This document shows, one piece after another, positions 1 to 5,964 of a stretch of DNA of 6,141 nucleotides. Numbering within the stretch: position 1 is the stretch's first letter; every line of letters starts with the position of its first letter. The DNA is from Desulfobacteraceae bacterium (GTDB taxonomy: Bacteria; Desulfobacterota; Desulfobacteria; Desulfobacterales; Desulfobacteraceae). The position numbers and the translations under genes were made by a program. The notes under the pieces were generated by a model. The model had not been told where the DNA came from, did no database searches, and worked only from the letters and a program-made list of their open reading frames with translations. The stretch is from NCBI GenBank assembly GCA_024225895.1, contig JAAEMC010000825.1, positions 1 through 6,141 of the forward strand, written 5' to 3'.

Positions 1-2
1 CA

Positions 3-1124
3 CAGCAAAAAAAACATGTGATGCTCGTGGATGATGAAGAAGACATCCGCGAGGTGCTTTCCATTACCCTGGAAGACCTGGGGTATGATGTTTTGTCCGC
101 GGAAAACGGGGAAACTGCTTTAAAATTATTCCAGGCCCATCATCCCTCAATTGTACTGACGGATATTAAAATGCCGGGCATGGACGGCATTGAGATATTA
201 AGAAAAATCAAAAGCATAAACCCCCATACCCAGGTGATAATGATCACAGGACATGGTGATACCGACATTGCCATTGAAAGCCTGAAGCATGAAGCCATCG
301 ATTTTATCACCAAACCCATTTCCACCACTGCTCTTGAAATCGCCTTAAAGCGGGCCAATGAAAAGATCGTCACCCGCCGGCAATTAAAAGAGTATACTGA
401 GGGTTTGGAAGACCTGGTCCGCGAAAAGACCATGCTCCAGGATAATCTTTCGAACCTGGGCGTGATGATCGGCTCCATCTCTCACAGTGTCAAAGGCCTT
501 TTAACCAAGCTGGACGGCGGGCTTTACCTGGTAGAATCGGCAGTGGACAAAAAAGACCAGATCCGGATGGCCGAGGGCCTTGAAATTTTAAAGCTGACCA
601 TTGAACGCATTAAAAAGATGATTTTTGATATCCTTTATTATTCAAAGGAAAGAAAGGTGAAAGTTGAAACCATTGATGTGGTGAAATTTGCCAATGAAGT
701 GGCTGATATCGCAGAACAAAAGGGCATCCCCCACCATATTCGCATCACCCGCGAATTTGAAGGTGCCCCAAAAAAGATCAAGGCAGACCCTGAATATATG
801 CGGTCCGCCCTGATCAACATCCTGGACAATGCCGTGGATGCCTGCATTGGCGACCGTTCCAAACAGGCCCACCGCATCGGTTTCACCATCCGGGAAGAAA
901 CGGAAAACATCATATTTGAAATTCGTGACAACGGCATCGGCATGGATAAAAAAACCAGGGACAAGGTCTTTAACCTCTTTTTCTCCTCAAAGCAGAGCAA
1001 AGGCACGGGATTCGGCCTTTTTATCTCCAAAAATATCATCCACCGGCACGGCGGTTTCATCAATGTTAAATCTGCCAAGGGCAAAGGCACCTGTATTGAA
1101 ATCAAGATCCCGAAAAAAACGTGA
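3..1124 (+). CDS. Receiver-histidine kinase signalling protein, 5' end beyond the window
   Basis: This is a cytoplasmic two-component protein with a response-regulator receiver domain followed by a kinase core. Numbering from the GTG at 18, the receiver spans about residues 1-115: acidic pair D5/D6, phospho-acceptor D49 in TDIKMPGMDG, T77 in MITGHG and K99 in ITKP. A charged helical linker follows (about 112-145). The DHp helices carry the presumed phospho-acceptor H156 in ISHSVKGLL. The HATPase_c domain (about 216-366) has the N box (N267, N271), the G1 box DNGIGM (304-309), an F-box-like NLFFSS and the G2 box GTGFGL (329-334). No membrane segment is visible, so the input is probably phosphorylation of the receiver by another kinase. 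The frame stays open to position 3 and reads QQKKHVMLVDD across the GTG, a normal receiver N-terminus, so the real start probably lies upstream of the window. The ligand, phosphotransfer partner and output are not visible. Confidence 0.93.
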   Translation, partial: QQKKHVMLVDDEEDIREVLSITLEDLGYDVLSAENGETALKLFQAHHPSIVLTDIKMPGMDGIEILRKIKSINPHTQVIMITGHGDTDIAIESLKHEAIDFITKPISTTALEIALKRANEKIVTRRQLKEYTEGLEDLVREKTMLQDNLSNLGVMIGSISHSVKGLLTKLDGGLYLVESAVDKKDQIRMAEGLEILKLTIERIKKMIFDILYYSKERKVKVETIDVVKFANEVADIAEQKGIPHHIRITREFEGAPKKIKADPEYMRSALINILDNAVDACIGDRSKQAHRIGFTIREETENIIFEIRDNGIGMDKKTRDKVFNLFFSSKQSKGTGFGLFISKNIIHRHGGFINVKSAKGKGTCIEIKIPKKT

Positions 1125-1226
1125 TTTCAATTGCTTTATTGACAGGTCTTTCTGGATGCACGCACCGAAAGGCTCCTCAAACAATTAGTACTTTTCGGCT
1201 CAAAACCACTTTAAAATTGAAATCAC
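1121..1226. repeat. 106-bp element bounded by a perfect 12-bp inverted repeat; possible minus-strand terminator
   Basis: GTGATTTCAATT (1121-1132) is exactly complementary to AATTGAAATCAC (1215-1226). The enclosed 82 nt can form at least one more hairpin (CCGAAA near 1163 with TTTCGG near 1193). The left arm overlaps the stop codon of the kinase gene. Read on the minus strand, the right-hand stem is followed at once by GTTTTTTT (from 1120 downwards). The structure could therefore terminate transcription from the minus-strand gene ending at 1283. The 82-nt loop is much longer than in an ordinary intrinsic terminator, so a small MITE-like insertion or a structured RNA is an alternative. No target-site duplication is evident. 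Confidence 0.5.
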
Positions 1227-1227
1227 C

Positions 1228-1281
1228 ATTGGGTAACTGCCACTGTCCCCTGCAAGGATAAAGAGCAGACCTGACCCCCTC
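1228..1281. repeat. REP-like GC-rich intergenic segment
   Basis: Immediately downstream of the minus-strand secreted-protein gene, this segment holds two related C-rich motifs, CTGTCCCC (about 1243-1250) and CTGACCCC (1271-1278), separated by an AT-richer stretch. On the minus strand it contains GGGGTCAGGTCTGCT. From memory, GGGGTCAGGTCT-type words recur in dispersed repeats linked to REP-associated tyrosine transposases in several proteobacterial and desulfobacterial genomes. The position between two convergent genes is typical of such repeats. There is only one copy here, so the repeat nature is inferred and not shown. Confidence 0.3.
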
Positions 1282-1282
1282 T

Positions 1283-3367
1283 TTAATAGGAATAGCTAGA
1301 TTCCGTTTTTGACCGGTTAGTGATATAGACATTATAGGAAACACAGCCTACATTCTGGAGCTGGGTTCCAAATTGGCGTCCTTCGACGCGGATCGTGTAG
1401 GACACGCCCTGCTGGAACTCAAAGGCAATGGTGCTGAAATCAAAGCTATGGGTGGTGTCTTGCGGGTTGTGGTAGTGATATTCGTTCACTGCAAAACCGG
1501 AATACGGATTTTCAAATACCCGGACCCTGAAATATTCGATATTTGTGTCAGTACTGTCCCAGGAAATAACAGGATTGGCATTGGTGCCCCCGATGACCTG
1601 GAGGTTGGCCGGCCTTTCCAGCTTGGTGATGCTGCCGGATGGAATGGTGCCTGATACAGTCTGGCCGTCGGTGGTCCATACGGCAGTTTTGCCTTCCACT
1701 GCCTTTGGATTGGCTGTGGCGTAGCCCCAGTAAGTACCGTCGCCCACTATGGAAAGTGTGGTTGTTGCCATGGTGGCGCCGTTTGAGGCCATCAGTTCAA
1801 ATGTGGGAAGATTGGAAGGGGTTGAATTCAGGTCAGCCCATCCATATATGCCCCAATTGCCGCTAATATCGTGGTCTGCCCCGATCCAGATATCTTTGTA
1901 GATACTGCAGTCGGTGGATGATGTTGGAGGGGGATCATGGCTGGCGTCCCCTTCAAAGACCAGGTTGGTGCCGGCTTGGGAAACAGTCGGACTGTTTTCA
2001 TCCAGGTTTTCGTCAAAGGTCTCCACCTTGGTTTCGGTCTCATCAACACTGTCGGACACGCATTCCGATCCCGAGGTACCATGCCCGCAGACAACACCGC
2101 CGATATCATCTATATCACCGCTCAGGGTATCGGGATCATCTGCTTCTATCACCGTAGTCAAAAGCGGGGCTTCGGCCGCCTGTGCCACAATGGTAATATC
2201 CACAGCCTGCGGCGGGATAGCATTTTCCAGGATATCAAAGAATTTTTGGATCCCGGCAGCCGCCAGTTGAATGGCGGAGAATACCGCGTCACTCAGCCCT
2301 TTAGTGGTTGTGGCGATGTTTTCCTCAAACCGTTGGGCATCCGTGGGTAGGGCTACATTCCGATTATAAGTGACGGACCCGTCTGACAGGATAAAGGCCA
2401 GGTCTACGGTGCTGGATGTATAGTTTTCAAACAGGACGATGGTGCCGTCGATTTCGCCCTTCTGGGGCAGGCCGTCCTCGCTGTAAACCACGACAGACTG
2501 TCCGTCGATGGAGTAGACGCTTTTGGCGCCATCTTCAGTGGTCAAAAGGGTTTCTCCCTCGGTGCTCACGCCCACGGCGACATATTCGCTGTTGCCTGTA
2601 TCAGCGAACATGACCTCCTGGTCTGTAACGTCAAATATGGCGGCATCGCTCCAATCGCCATTGCCGTAATTATTCCATCCCATGACATACCAGGTGTGGT
2701 TGCCCTGGTTTAAGGATTTGCGCAATTGAGCGGAACAGTTTCCTTCTTCGCAGGCAGCCTCGGGATAGCCGTTGGTATTGTTTTCTACCTCATACCACTG
2801 CACAACCTTGGTGCCGTCAATATCATTTTCTACATAGAGTTTGTACCAGGTGGCCAGGGGATCTTCGGTCCAGATCAGGGTCGGTGAGGCCCCGCGGGTT
2901 TTGTTGATGGGGGCGACTATAGTGCATTCGTCCGGCGCCCGGTCATTGCCGGAAACGCTGAAGGTTCCGGTATCGCTCCAGGGGCCGTTGCCGTCATTGT
3001 TCCACCCGTGCACATACCAGGTATAGCTGTCGGTGGCCAGCTCCGTGGTGATGGTAGCGGAACACAGGCCGCCGGTGCAGATGGCCTGGGGGTATAGTGC
3101 CGAATTGTCACTGGTTTCAAACCATTGAACCAGCTTGTAATCCCCTGTGGTGCTTTTCAGATACAGTTTATACCAGGTGCCAGCGCCGACAGCCTCATTC
3201 CAGGTAAATGTCGGTGTTGCCCCGGTGGTGGCGGACACCGGTGATGTCAGTGTAATGCTGCCCGGTACCTGGGCCATTACAGGTGACGTACATAAAATAA
3301 AAATGATTACTGCAAGCCAATAGCGCATGTATCTTGTTGACAGATTCCTGAAGAAAAGTTGCTCCAT
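1283..3367 (-). CDS. Secreted protein with two tandem fibronectin-like repeats and a C-terminal FN3-like domain
   Basis: This 694-residue protein is predicted to be exported by Sec. Basic residues are followed by a hydrophobic stretch (about 15-31) and a likely signal peptidase I site after VMA (30-32). Residues about 38-140 and 147-249 are a duplicated module with an exact 109-residue offset. Each copy has TWYKLY, VQW(F/Y)E, YPxAxC, a C-x4-C pair (C97/C102, C206/C211) and TWYVxGWNNxGNGxWSD. A beta-rich stretch (about 252-340), a helical segment (346-383) and an acidic low-complexity linker (about 408-460, with C427 and C436) follow. A further beta domain (about 487-580) and an FN3-like C-terminus (about 585-685) complete it. 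I see no catalytic motif, sortase or PEP-CTERM signal, membrane anchor or beta-barrel. A surface, adhesion or carbohydrate-binding role is inference. The start is supported by AGGAG (3377-3381) 9 nt upstream of the ATG. Confidence 0.88.
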   Translation of the reverse strand: MEQLFFRNLSTRYMRYWLAVIIFILCTSPVMAQVPGSITLTSPVSATTGATPTFTWNEAVGAGTWYKLYLKSTTGDYKLVQWFETSDNSALYPQAICTGGLCSATITTELATDSYTWYVHGWNNDGNGPWSDTGTFSVSGNDRAPDECTIVAPINKTRGASPTLIWTEDPLATWYKLYVENDIDGTKVVQWYEVENNTNGYPEAACEEGNCSAQLRKSLNQGNHTWYVMGWNNYGNGDWSDAAIFDVTDQEVMFADTGNSEYVAVGVSTEGETLLTTEDGAKSVYSIDGQSVVVYSEDGLPQKGEIDGTIVLFENYTSSTVDLAFILSDGSVTYNRNVALPTDAQRFEENIATTTKGLSDAVFSAIQLAAAGIQKFFDILENAIPPQAVDITIVAQAAEAPLLTTVIEADDPDTLSGDIDDIGGVVCGHGTSGSECVSDSVDETETKVETFDENLDENSPTVSQAGTNLVFEGDASHDPPPTSSTDCSIYKDIWIGADHDISGNWGIYGWADLNSTPSNLPTFELMASNGATMATTTLSIVGDGTYWGYATANPKAVEGKTAVWTTDGQTVSGTIPSGSITKLERPANLQVIGGTNANPVISWDSTDTNIEYFRVRVFENPYSGFAVNEYHYHNPQDTTHSFDFSTIAFEFQQGVSYTIRVEGRQFGTQLQNVGCVSYNVYITNRSKTESSYSY

Positions 3368-3376
3368 ACTGTTTCG

Positions 3377-3381
3377 CTCCT
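3377..3381 (-). promoter_or_regulatory. Ribosome binding site of the secreted-protein gene
   Basis: AGGAG on the minus strand lies 9 nt before the ATG at 3367. It supports that start over the internal Met14, which would also leave a usable signal peptide. Confidence 0.7.
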
Positions 3382-3398
3382 AGTATTTCAATTTTCAC

Positions 3399-3417
3399 AA
3401 TTAAACCGGGATTAATT
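3399..3417. promoter_or_regulatory. Small inverted repeat upstream of the secreted-protein gene
   Basis: AATTAA (3399-3404) and TTAATT (3412-3417) form a perfect 6-bp inverted repeat around a 7-bp spacer, about 32-50 bp upstream of the minus-strand ATG at 3367. It could be an operator. In such AT-rich sequence it could also be chance, and I could not assign a convincing -35/-10 pair next to it. Confidence 0.15.
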
Positions 3418-3542
3418 TAATATCTCATGACAAGGGGCAGCAAAATATCCGGAAAATATAATTCAGTTGCGTACACAGAATTGAAACGGGAATTTTACCA
3501 AGACGCTTCTAACACAAAGCCCATAGATTTCACAAGATATAA

Positions 3543-3776
3543 AATTCGAAATGCGAAAGAAAATACGATGGACGAGAAATTACTCCGGATGCAGGCGGCA
3601 TGATGTTACGAAAATTAAAAAAAAGATTATCAGATTGAAAAAAAAGAATTGCGTCAGCGGTAAATGATTCCACTAAATATGGAAGAAATCAAACACAGTA
3701 TCTGAGTCATGCTGAGCTGGATTCCTTGATACGACTTTGCATCCGTTGGGGTAGACATCATAAAGGGTGCCGTTAG
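3543..3776 (+). pseudogene. Probable remnant of an IS1380-type transposase N-terminus
   Basis: One frame from 3543 reads a peptide containing YDGREITPDAGGMMLRKL, then RLSD and a TGA stop at 3636-3638. This resembles the conserved N-terminal region of IS1380-family DDE transposases (the I-T-x-D-A-G-x-L-L-L-R-E-x-D-x-R-L pattern). The same frame reopens after the stop and runs to TAG at 3774-3776 (RIASAVNDSTKYG, then SHAELDSLIRLCIRWG). That stretch roughly matches the spacing of the next part of such transposases, but only weakly. There is no start codon, no catalytic region and no terminal inverted repeat. The first 30 residues carry the assignment. The part after 3638 overlaps a competing minus-strand ORF. 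Confidence 0.4.
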
Positions 3777-3846
3777 TTATTGCACCACCATATAATACTT
3801 TTAAATTCTCCGGGCTGTTTTCCCAACAATTGCTTGTAGAAGGCAT
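3673..3846 (-). CDS. Small 57-residue ORF of unknown function (doubtful)
   Basis: An ATG at 3846 opens a 57-codon frame ending in TAG at 3673-3675. The peptide starts MPSTSNCWENSPENL, continues VLYGGAITNGTLYDVYP and ends TVFDFFHI. It has a protein-like composition and two cysteines, but no signal peptide or motif I can assign. The NCWE start faintly recalls CW-type metal- or redox-binding domains, which is not enough for a call. The ribosome binding site is weak (AGAG about 4 nt upstream). It lies antisense to the second half of the possible transposase remnant, so at most one of the two is likely to be real. It may itself be the 3' end of a decayed gene. Confidence 0.3.
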   Translation of the reverse strand: MPSTSNCWENSPENLKVLYGGAITNGTLYDVYPNGCKVVSRNPAQHDSDTVFDFFHI

Positions 3847-3898
3847 GTTCTCTGTAGTTTAGACTCTTATCGTCCTTAAATTATAAATAATTTCAAAT

Positions 3899-3903
3899 AG
3901 GAG
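3899..3903 (+). promoter_or_regulatory. Ribosome binding site of the broken lipoprotein gene
   Basis: AGGAG lies 6 nt upstream of ATG 3910. It fixes the original start of the gene and shows that the short MKKFILFF leader is a genuine N-terminus cut off from its body by a frameshift. Confidence 0.55.
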
Positions 3904-3909
3904 TTCCTG

Positions 3910-4201
3910 ATGAAGAAATTTATTCTTTTCTTTATTATTATTCAGTTGTGTTGAAAAATCTGTACAATTCTCTGATTTTACAACCCCGGATGAAAGAGCG
4001 CTTTATGATTTAATGCTTCAAAGATGCAAGGCAATCAATGATCGGGATATGGATTTGTTCAGATCCATTTATGTTCCCAATTCCCCTGAACTTGAATGGA
4101 TTGAAAAAAAAGGGATGTCCATGTGGAATAGCCACGACGTCGTCAGAGTAGGATCAAGTTTGACGCAACCCGCAATATTTGTATGGCCTTTCAAAACTTA
4201 A
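3910..4201 (+). pseudogene. Frameshifted small lipoprotein gene, NTF2/SnoaL-like
   Basis: A good ribosome binding site (AGGAG, 3899-3903, 6 nt spacing) precedes ATG 3910, which encodes MKKFILFFIIIQLC and then stops at TGA 3952-3954. Skipping one base within the TTATTATTATT run (around 3931-3942) joins this signal-peptide start to the next frame. That frame gives FSCVEKSVQF and continues without a stop to TAA 4199-4201. The restored product is about 96 residues, with a lipobox-like IFSC. Its body includes LYDLMLQRCKAINDRDMD and LFRSIYVPNSPELEW, resembling the first helices of NTF2/SnoaL-like proteins (an A-I-N-x-R-D-x-D-x-F pattern). The usual family length exceeds 120 residues, so the C-terminus also looks lost. 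An internal ATG at 4013 could start only a 62-residue fragment lacking the signal. The gene is probably inactive; a sequencing indel is the alternative. Confidence 0.55.
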
Positions 4202-4504
4202 AAAACGGGTAGTGGTGGGAGCCTGGGTCTTATATGCCTTTTAATGGATGCCGAGGCAACTTATTAAATAATAAGAATTTTCAAAATTTCAGGCGTTTTC
4301 AGGGCAATATTGCTCTTTCAGGCATTAAAAAAAGCAATATTAGGATACATCCATGTCAAGGCCATTTTCTATTAGGCTGGTTTTGATGTCAAAAAGATAG
4401 CAGCTTTTTCCCCAAATAAATAGAAACAGGATTAACCGCATAACAACAAGTATATTGAAACAATGCAGCGAAGATGATTAAGACTACACGTATAACGATC
4501 TTTT
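4202..4504. other. Gene-free AT-rich spacer
   Basis: No ORF of convincing length or composition is present on either strand, and no tRNA-like or rRNA-like segment was seen. The only structure I can point to is the repeat cluster at 4287-4341. The minus-strand thioesterase gene ends at 4505, and no clear GC-rich stem with a T run lies downstream of it here. Confidence 0.6.
4287..4341. repeat. Three TTTCAGG repeats and a 9-bp inverted repeat
   Basis: TTTCAGG occurs at 4287-4293, 4297-4303 and 4316-4322, with start-to-start spacings of 10 and 19 bp. AATATTGCT (4306-4314) is perfectly complementary to AGCAATATT (4333-4341) across an 18-nt loop that contains the third repeat. This could be a protein-binding array or a weak hairpin. 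No gene start lies close enough to give it an obvious target. Confidence 0.3.
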
Positions 4505-4906
4505 TTATCTTAAAAAAACAAATTCAGGGATTGGTTTTAGTTGTTTTTTAGGCCCCAACCAAACAACCTCTATCGTACACGTGACGGCGGGTTTTGTTCC
4601 GTTCGTTTTCCATGCTTCATGAAAAAATACAACTCTGTAATCTCCATCTTTTTTCCAGGTTGTCTTGATATCTAATTGATCTGCGAAAACAACCCCATCA
4701 TTATAGTTGATATTTACCTTATAGACGGCAAAAGTAGATCCTTCATTGTACCATTTATCAGCTATTGTATCGATGCCGATAATAGTTTCTCTTGCACGAC
4801 CGAAATACTTTAAATAGTTTGCATGATATACTACACCGGAATGGTCTGTGTCTTCGTAATAAATTTGGACTTTTAAATGATGCTCTTTTTTATTTTTTTC
4901 TACCAT
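4505..4906 (-). CDS. YbgC-like hotdog-fold acyl-CoA thioesterase (4HBT family)
   Basis: This 133-residue cytoplasmic protein belongs to the 4-hydroxybenzoyl-CoA thioesterase/YbgC hotdog superfamily, whose members hydrolyse acyl-CoA thioesters. The signature is nearly complete: YYEDTDHSGVVYHANYLKY at residues 16-34. D21 matches the catalytic aspartate of the DxD-x-x-G-x-V-x-(Y/F) motif, and H28 and Y31 sit at the usual conserved positions. The length is typical of the family, and the C-terminus has the expected beta strands (VTCTIEVVWL). AAAGG (4915-4919) lies 8 nt before the ATG. The gene lies 49 bp downstream of the substrate-binding protein gene on the same strand, so they are probably co-transcribed. 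The tol-pal genes that accompany true ybgC are absent, so I give no symbol. The acyl substrate cannot be read from sequence. Confidence 0.88.
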   Translation of the reverse strand: MVEKNKKEHHLKVQIYYEDTDHSGVVYHANYLKYFGRARETIIGIDTIADKWYNEGSTFAVYKVNINYNDGVVFADQLDIKTTWKKDGDYRVVFFHEAWKTNGTKPAVTCTIEVVWLGPKKQLKPIPEFVFLR

Positions 4907-4914
4907 TATTAATA

Positions 4915-4919
4915 CCTTT
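4915..4919 (-). promoter_or_regulatory. Ribosome binding site of the thioesterase gene
   Basis: AAAGG on the minus strand, 8 nt before ATG 4906, supports the first Met as the start. Confidence 0.5.
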
Positions 4920-4955
4920 ATTTACAATTCAAAATCGGACTATTATTCAGATTAA

Positions 4956-5924
4956 TTATTGAACAATAATTGCTTTCTTAATTAGTTCCTCAGCAATTTT
5001 TACGTTTAATAAATCTATAGTGGTTTTATTAAATACAATTACCGGGTCTTTCTGTATTTGAACGGGAATGTCATAGAGTTTTTTCCCTTTTTGGTGACTA
5101 TCTAAAATCGTAGCTGCCATTTTACCCAAAGTGTAATAATCAACTACTGTTCCTATCATAGCTCCTTGATCAATAAATTTTTTTATAGCACCAATGCTTG
5201 GAATTTTTGATTTTCTTAATTCTTTCCCTATCAGGCTGGCATTGGAAACAATGAAACTGTCCGATGGTAAGTAAACAGCATCAACATCAATTAAGTTATC
5301 AACAAGTTTTTGTAAGTTTTTTTCAAGTATTTGATTGGCGGGAGGAGAACGTAATGAAATAACTTGGAAATTGAATTTATTACTAAGTTTCTTAAGATTC
5401 TCCATTATAATCATAGAGTTCTTTTCCAGGGGATTAAAAAGAACTGCTAATCGCTTGAATTGGATTACTTTCATTGCATTTTCGATTTGCAGTTGAATGG
5501 GTACTTTGCTACTGGCTCCACTAATATTGCCCCCTGTGGAATCCATGCTTTTCACTATTTCTGATTCTACCGGCCCCGTTACAATGTTAAAAATATGTGG
5601 GACTTTATTCTTTAAAAGTGTCTTAGTCATTTTAGTAGCAGTTGTTCCAAAAGTATAAATGTAATCATATTGTTCAAATTTTACGCTCCTTATAAGGGAT
5701 GAAAACTCATGTCTTTTGTTTTCTGCATCAAAGACACTATATTTAATCGAATATCCTAATTCATTTAAACCATCTTTAAATCCTTTTTCTGCTTGCGTTT
5801 CACCTCTCCATAAGATTAAGGCTAATTTTAAGGGTTTTGTTTTTCCAAAGCCAGGATTAACCAGAATAGTAAATATAATAGTCACCACAGTTAATACTAT
5901 AAAAACGACCATATTCTTTTTCAT
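4956..5924 (-). CDS. ABC-type substrate-binding protein, ABC_sub_bind (PF04392) type
   Basis: This 322-residue exported protein has the type-1 periplasmic-binding fold seen in ABC_sub_bind proteins. Two lysines and a hydrophobic stretch (about 5-25) form a signal peptide or anchor, possibly cut near PGFG (24-27). No lipobox cysteine is present. Family-like features in order are LALILWRGETQAEKGFKDGL (34-53), YIYTFGTTATKMTK (88-101), NISGASS followed by PIQLQ (133-146), VLFNPLEKNS (161-170), DAVYLPSDSF (215-224) and GAMIGTVVDYYTLGKMAA (254-271). The length is close to the family norm. Such proteins deliver a small ligand to a permease or to a sensor kinase. No permease or ATPase gene is within the window, so its partner is either beyond the right edge or elsewhere. 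GGAG (5932-5935) lies 7 nt before the ATG. The ligand is unknown. Confidence 0.88.
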   Translation of the reverse strand: MKKNMVVFIVLTVVTIIFTILVNPGFGKTKPLKLALILWRGETQAEKGFKDGLNELGYSIKYSVFDAENKRHEFSSLIRSVKFEQYDYIYTFGTTATKMTKTLLKNKVPHIFNIVTGPVESEIVKSMDSTGGNISGASSKVPIQLQIENAMKVIQFKRLAVLFNPLEKNSMIIMENLKKLSNKFNFQVISLRSPPANQILEKNLQKLVDNLIDVDAVYLPSDSFIVSNASLIGKELRKSKIPSIGAIKKFIDQGAMIGTVVDYYTLGKMAATILDSHQKGKKLYDIPVQIQKDPVIVFNKTTIDLLNVKIAEELIKKAIIVQ

Positions 5925-5930
5925 GCAGTC

Positions 5931-5935
5931 ACTCC
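5931..5935 (-). promoter_or_regulatory. Ribosome binding site of the substrate-binding protein gene
   Basis: GGAGT on the minus strand lies 6-7 nt before ATG 5924 and supports that start codon. Confidence 0.6.
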
Positions 5936-5964
5936 ACTTTTAAAAATGATTACTATGCATTCTT

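Noticed and set aside
18..20. GTG at 18 as the true start of the kinase gene
   Set aside because: The frame is open upstream to the window edge and reads QQKKH, a normal receiver N-terminus. No ribosome binding site precedes 18, so the gene probably starts outside the window.
140..1184. Minus-strand and alternate-frame ORFs over the kinase gene
   Set aside because: They are shadows of the kinase gene, which carries all receiver and HATPase motifs in one frame.
1121..1226. Integron attC site
   Set aside because: The arms do not carry the RYYYAAC / GTTRRRY core sites that an attC site needs.
1373..2350. Several plus-strand ORFs of about 75-137 codons
   Set aside because: They lie antisense to the secreted-protein gene, lack ribosome binding sites and give low-quality compositions. 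That gene's signal peptide, repeats and ribosome binding site are far stronger evidence.
1213..3395. 11-bp inverted copy (AAAATTGAAAT at 1213-1223, complement at 3385-3395) flanking the secreted-protein gene as mobile-element ends
   Set aside because: An 11-bp AT-rich match over this window length is expected by chance, and there is no transposase or target duplication.
4505..4906. True tol-pal ybgC
   Set aside because: The motif fits the family, but no tolQ/tolR/tolA/tolB/pal gene is adjacent, and the neighbour is an ABC-type binding protein.
5716..5943. 75-codon plus-strand ORF opposite the binding-protein gene
   Set aside because: It is antisense to the signal-peptide region of a well-supported gene, and its Phe/Lys-rich composition reflects that region's complement.
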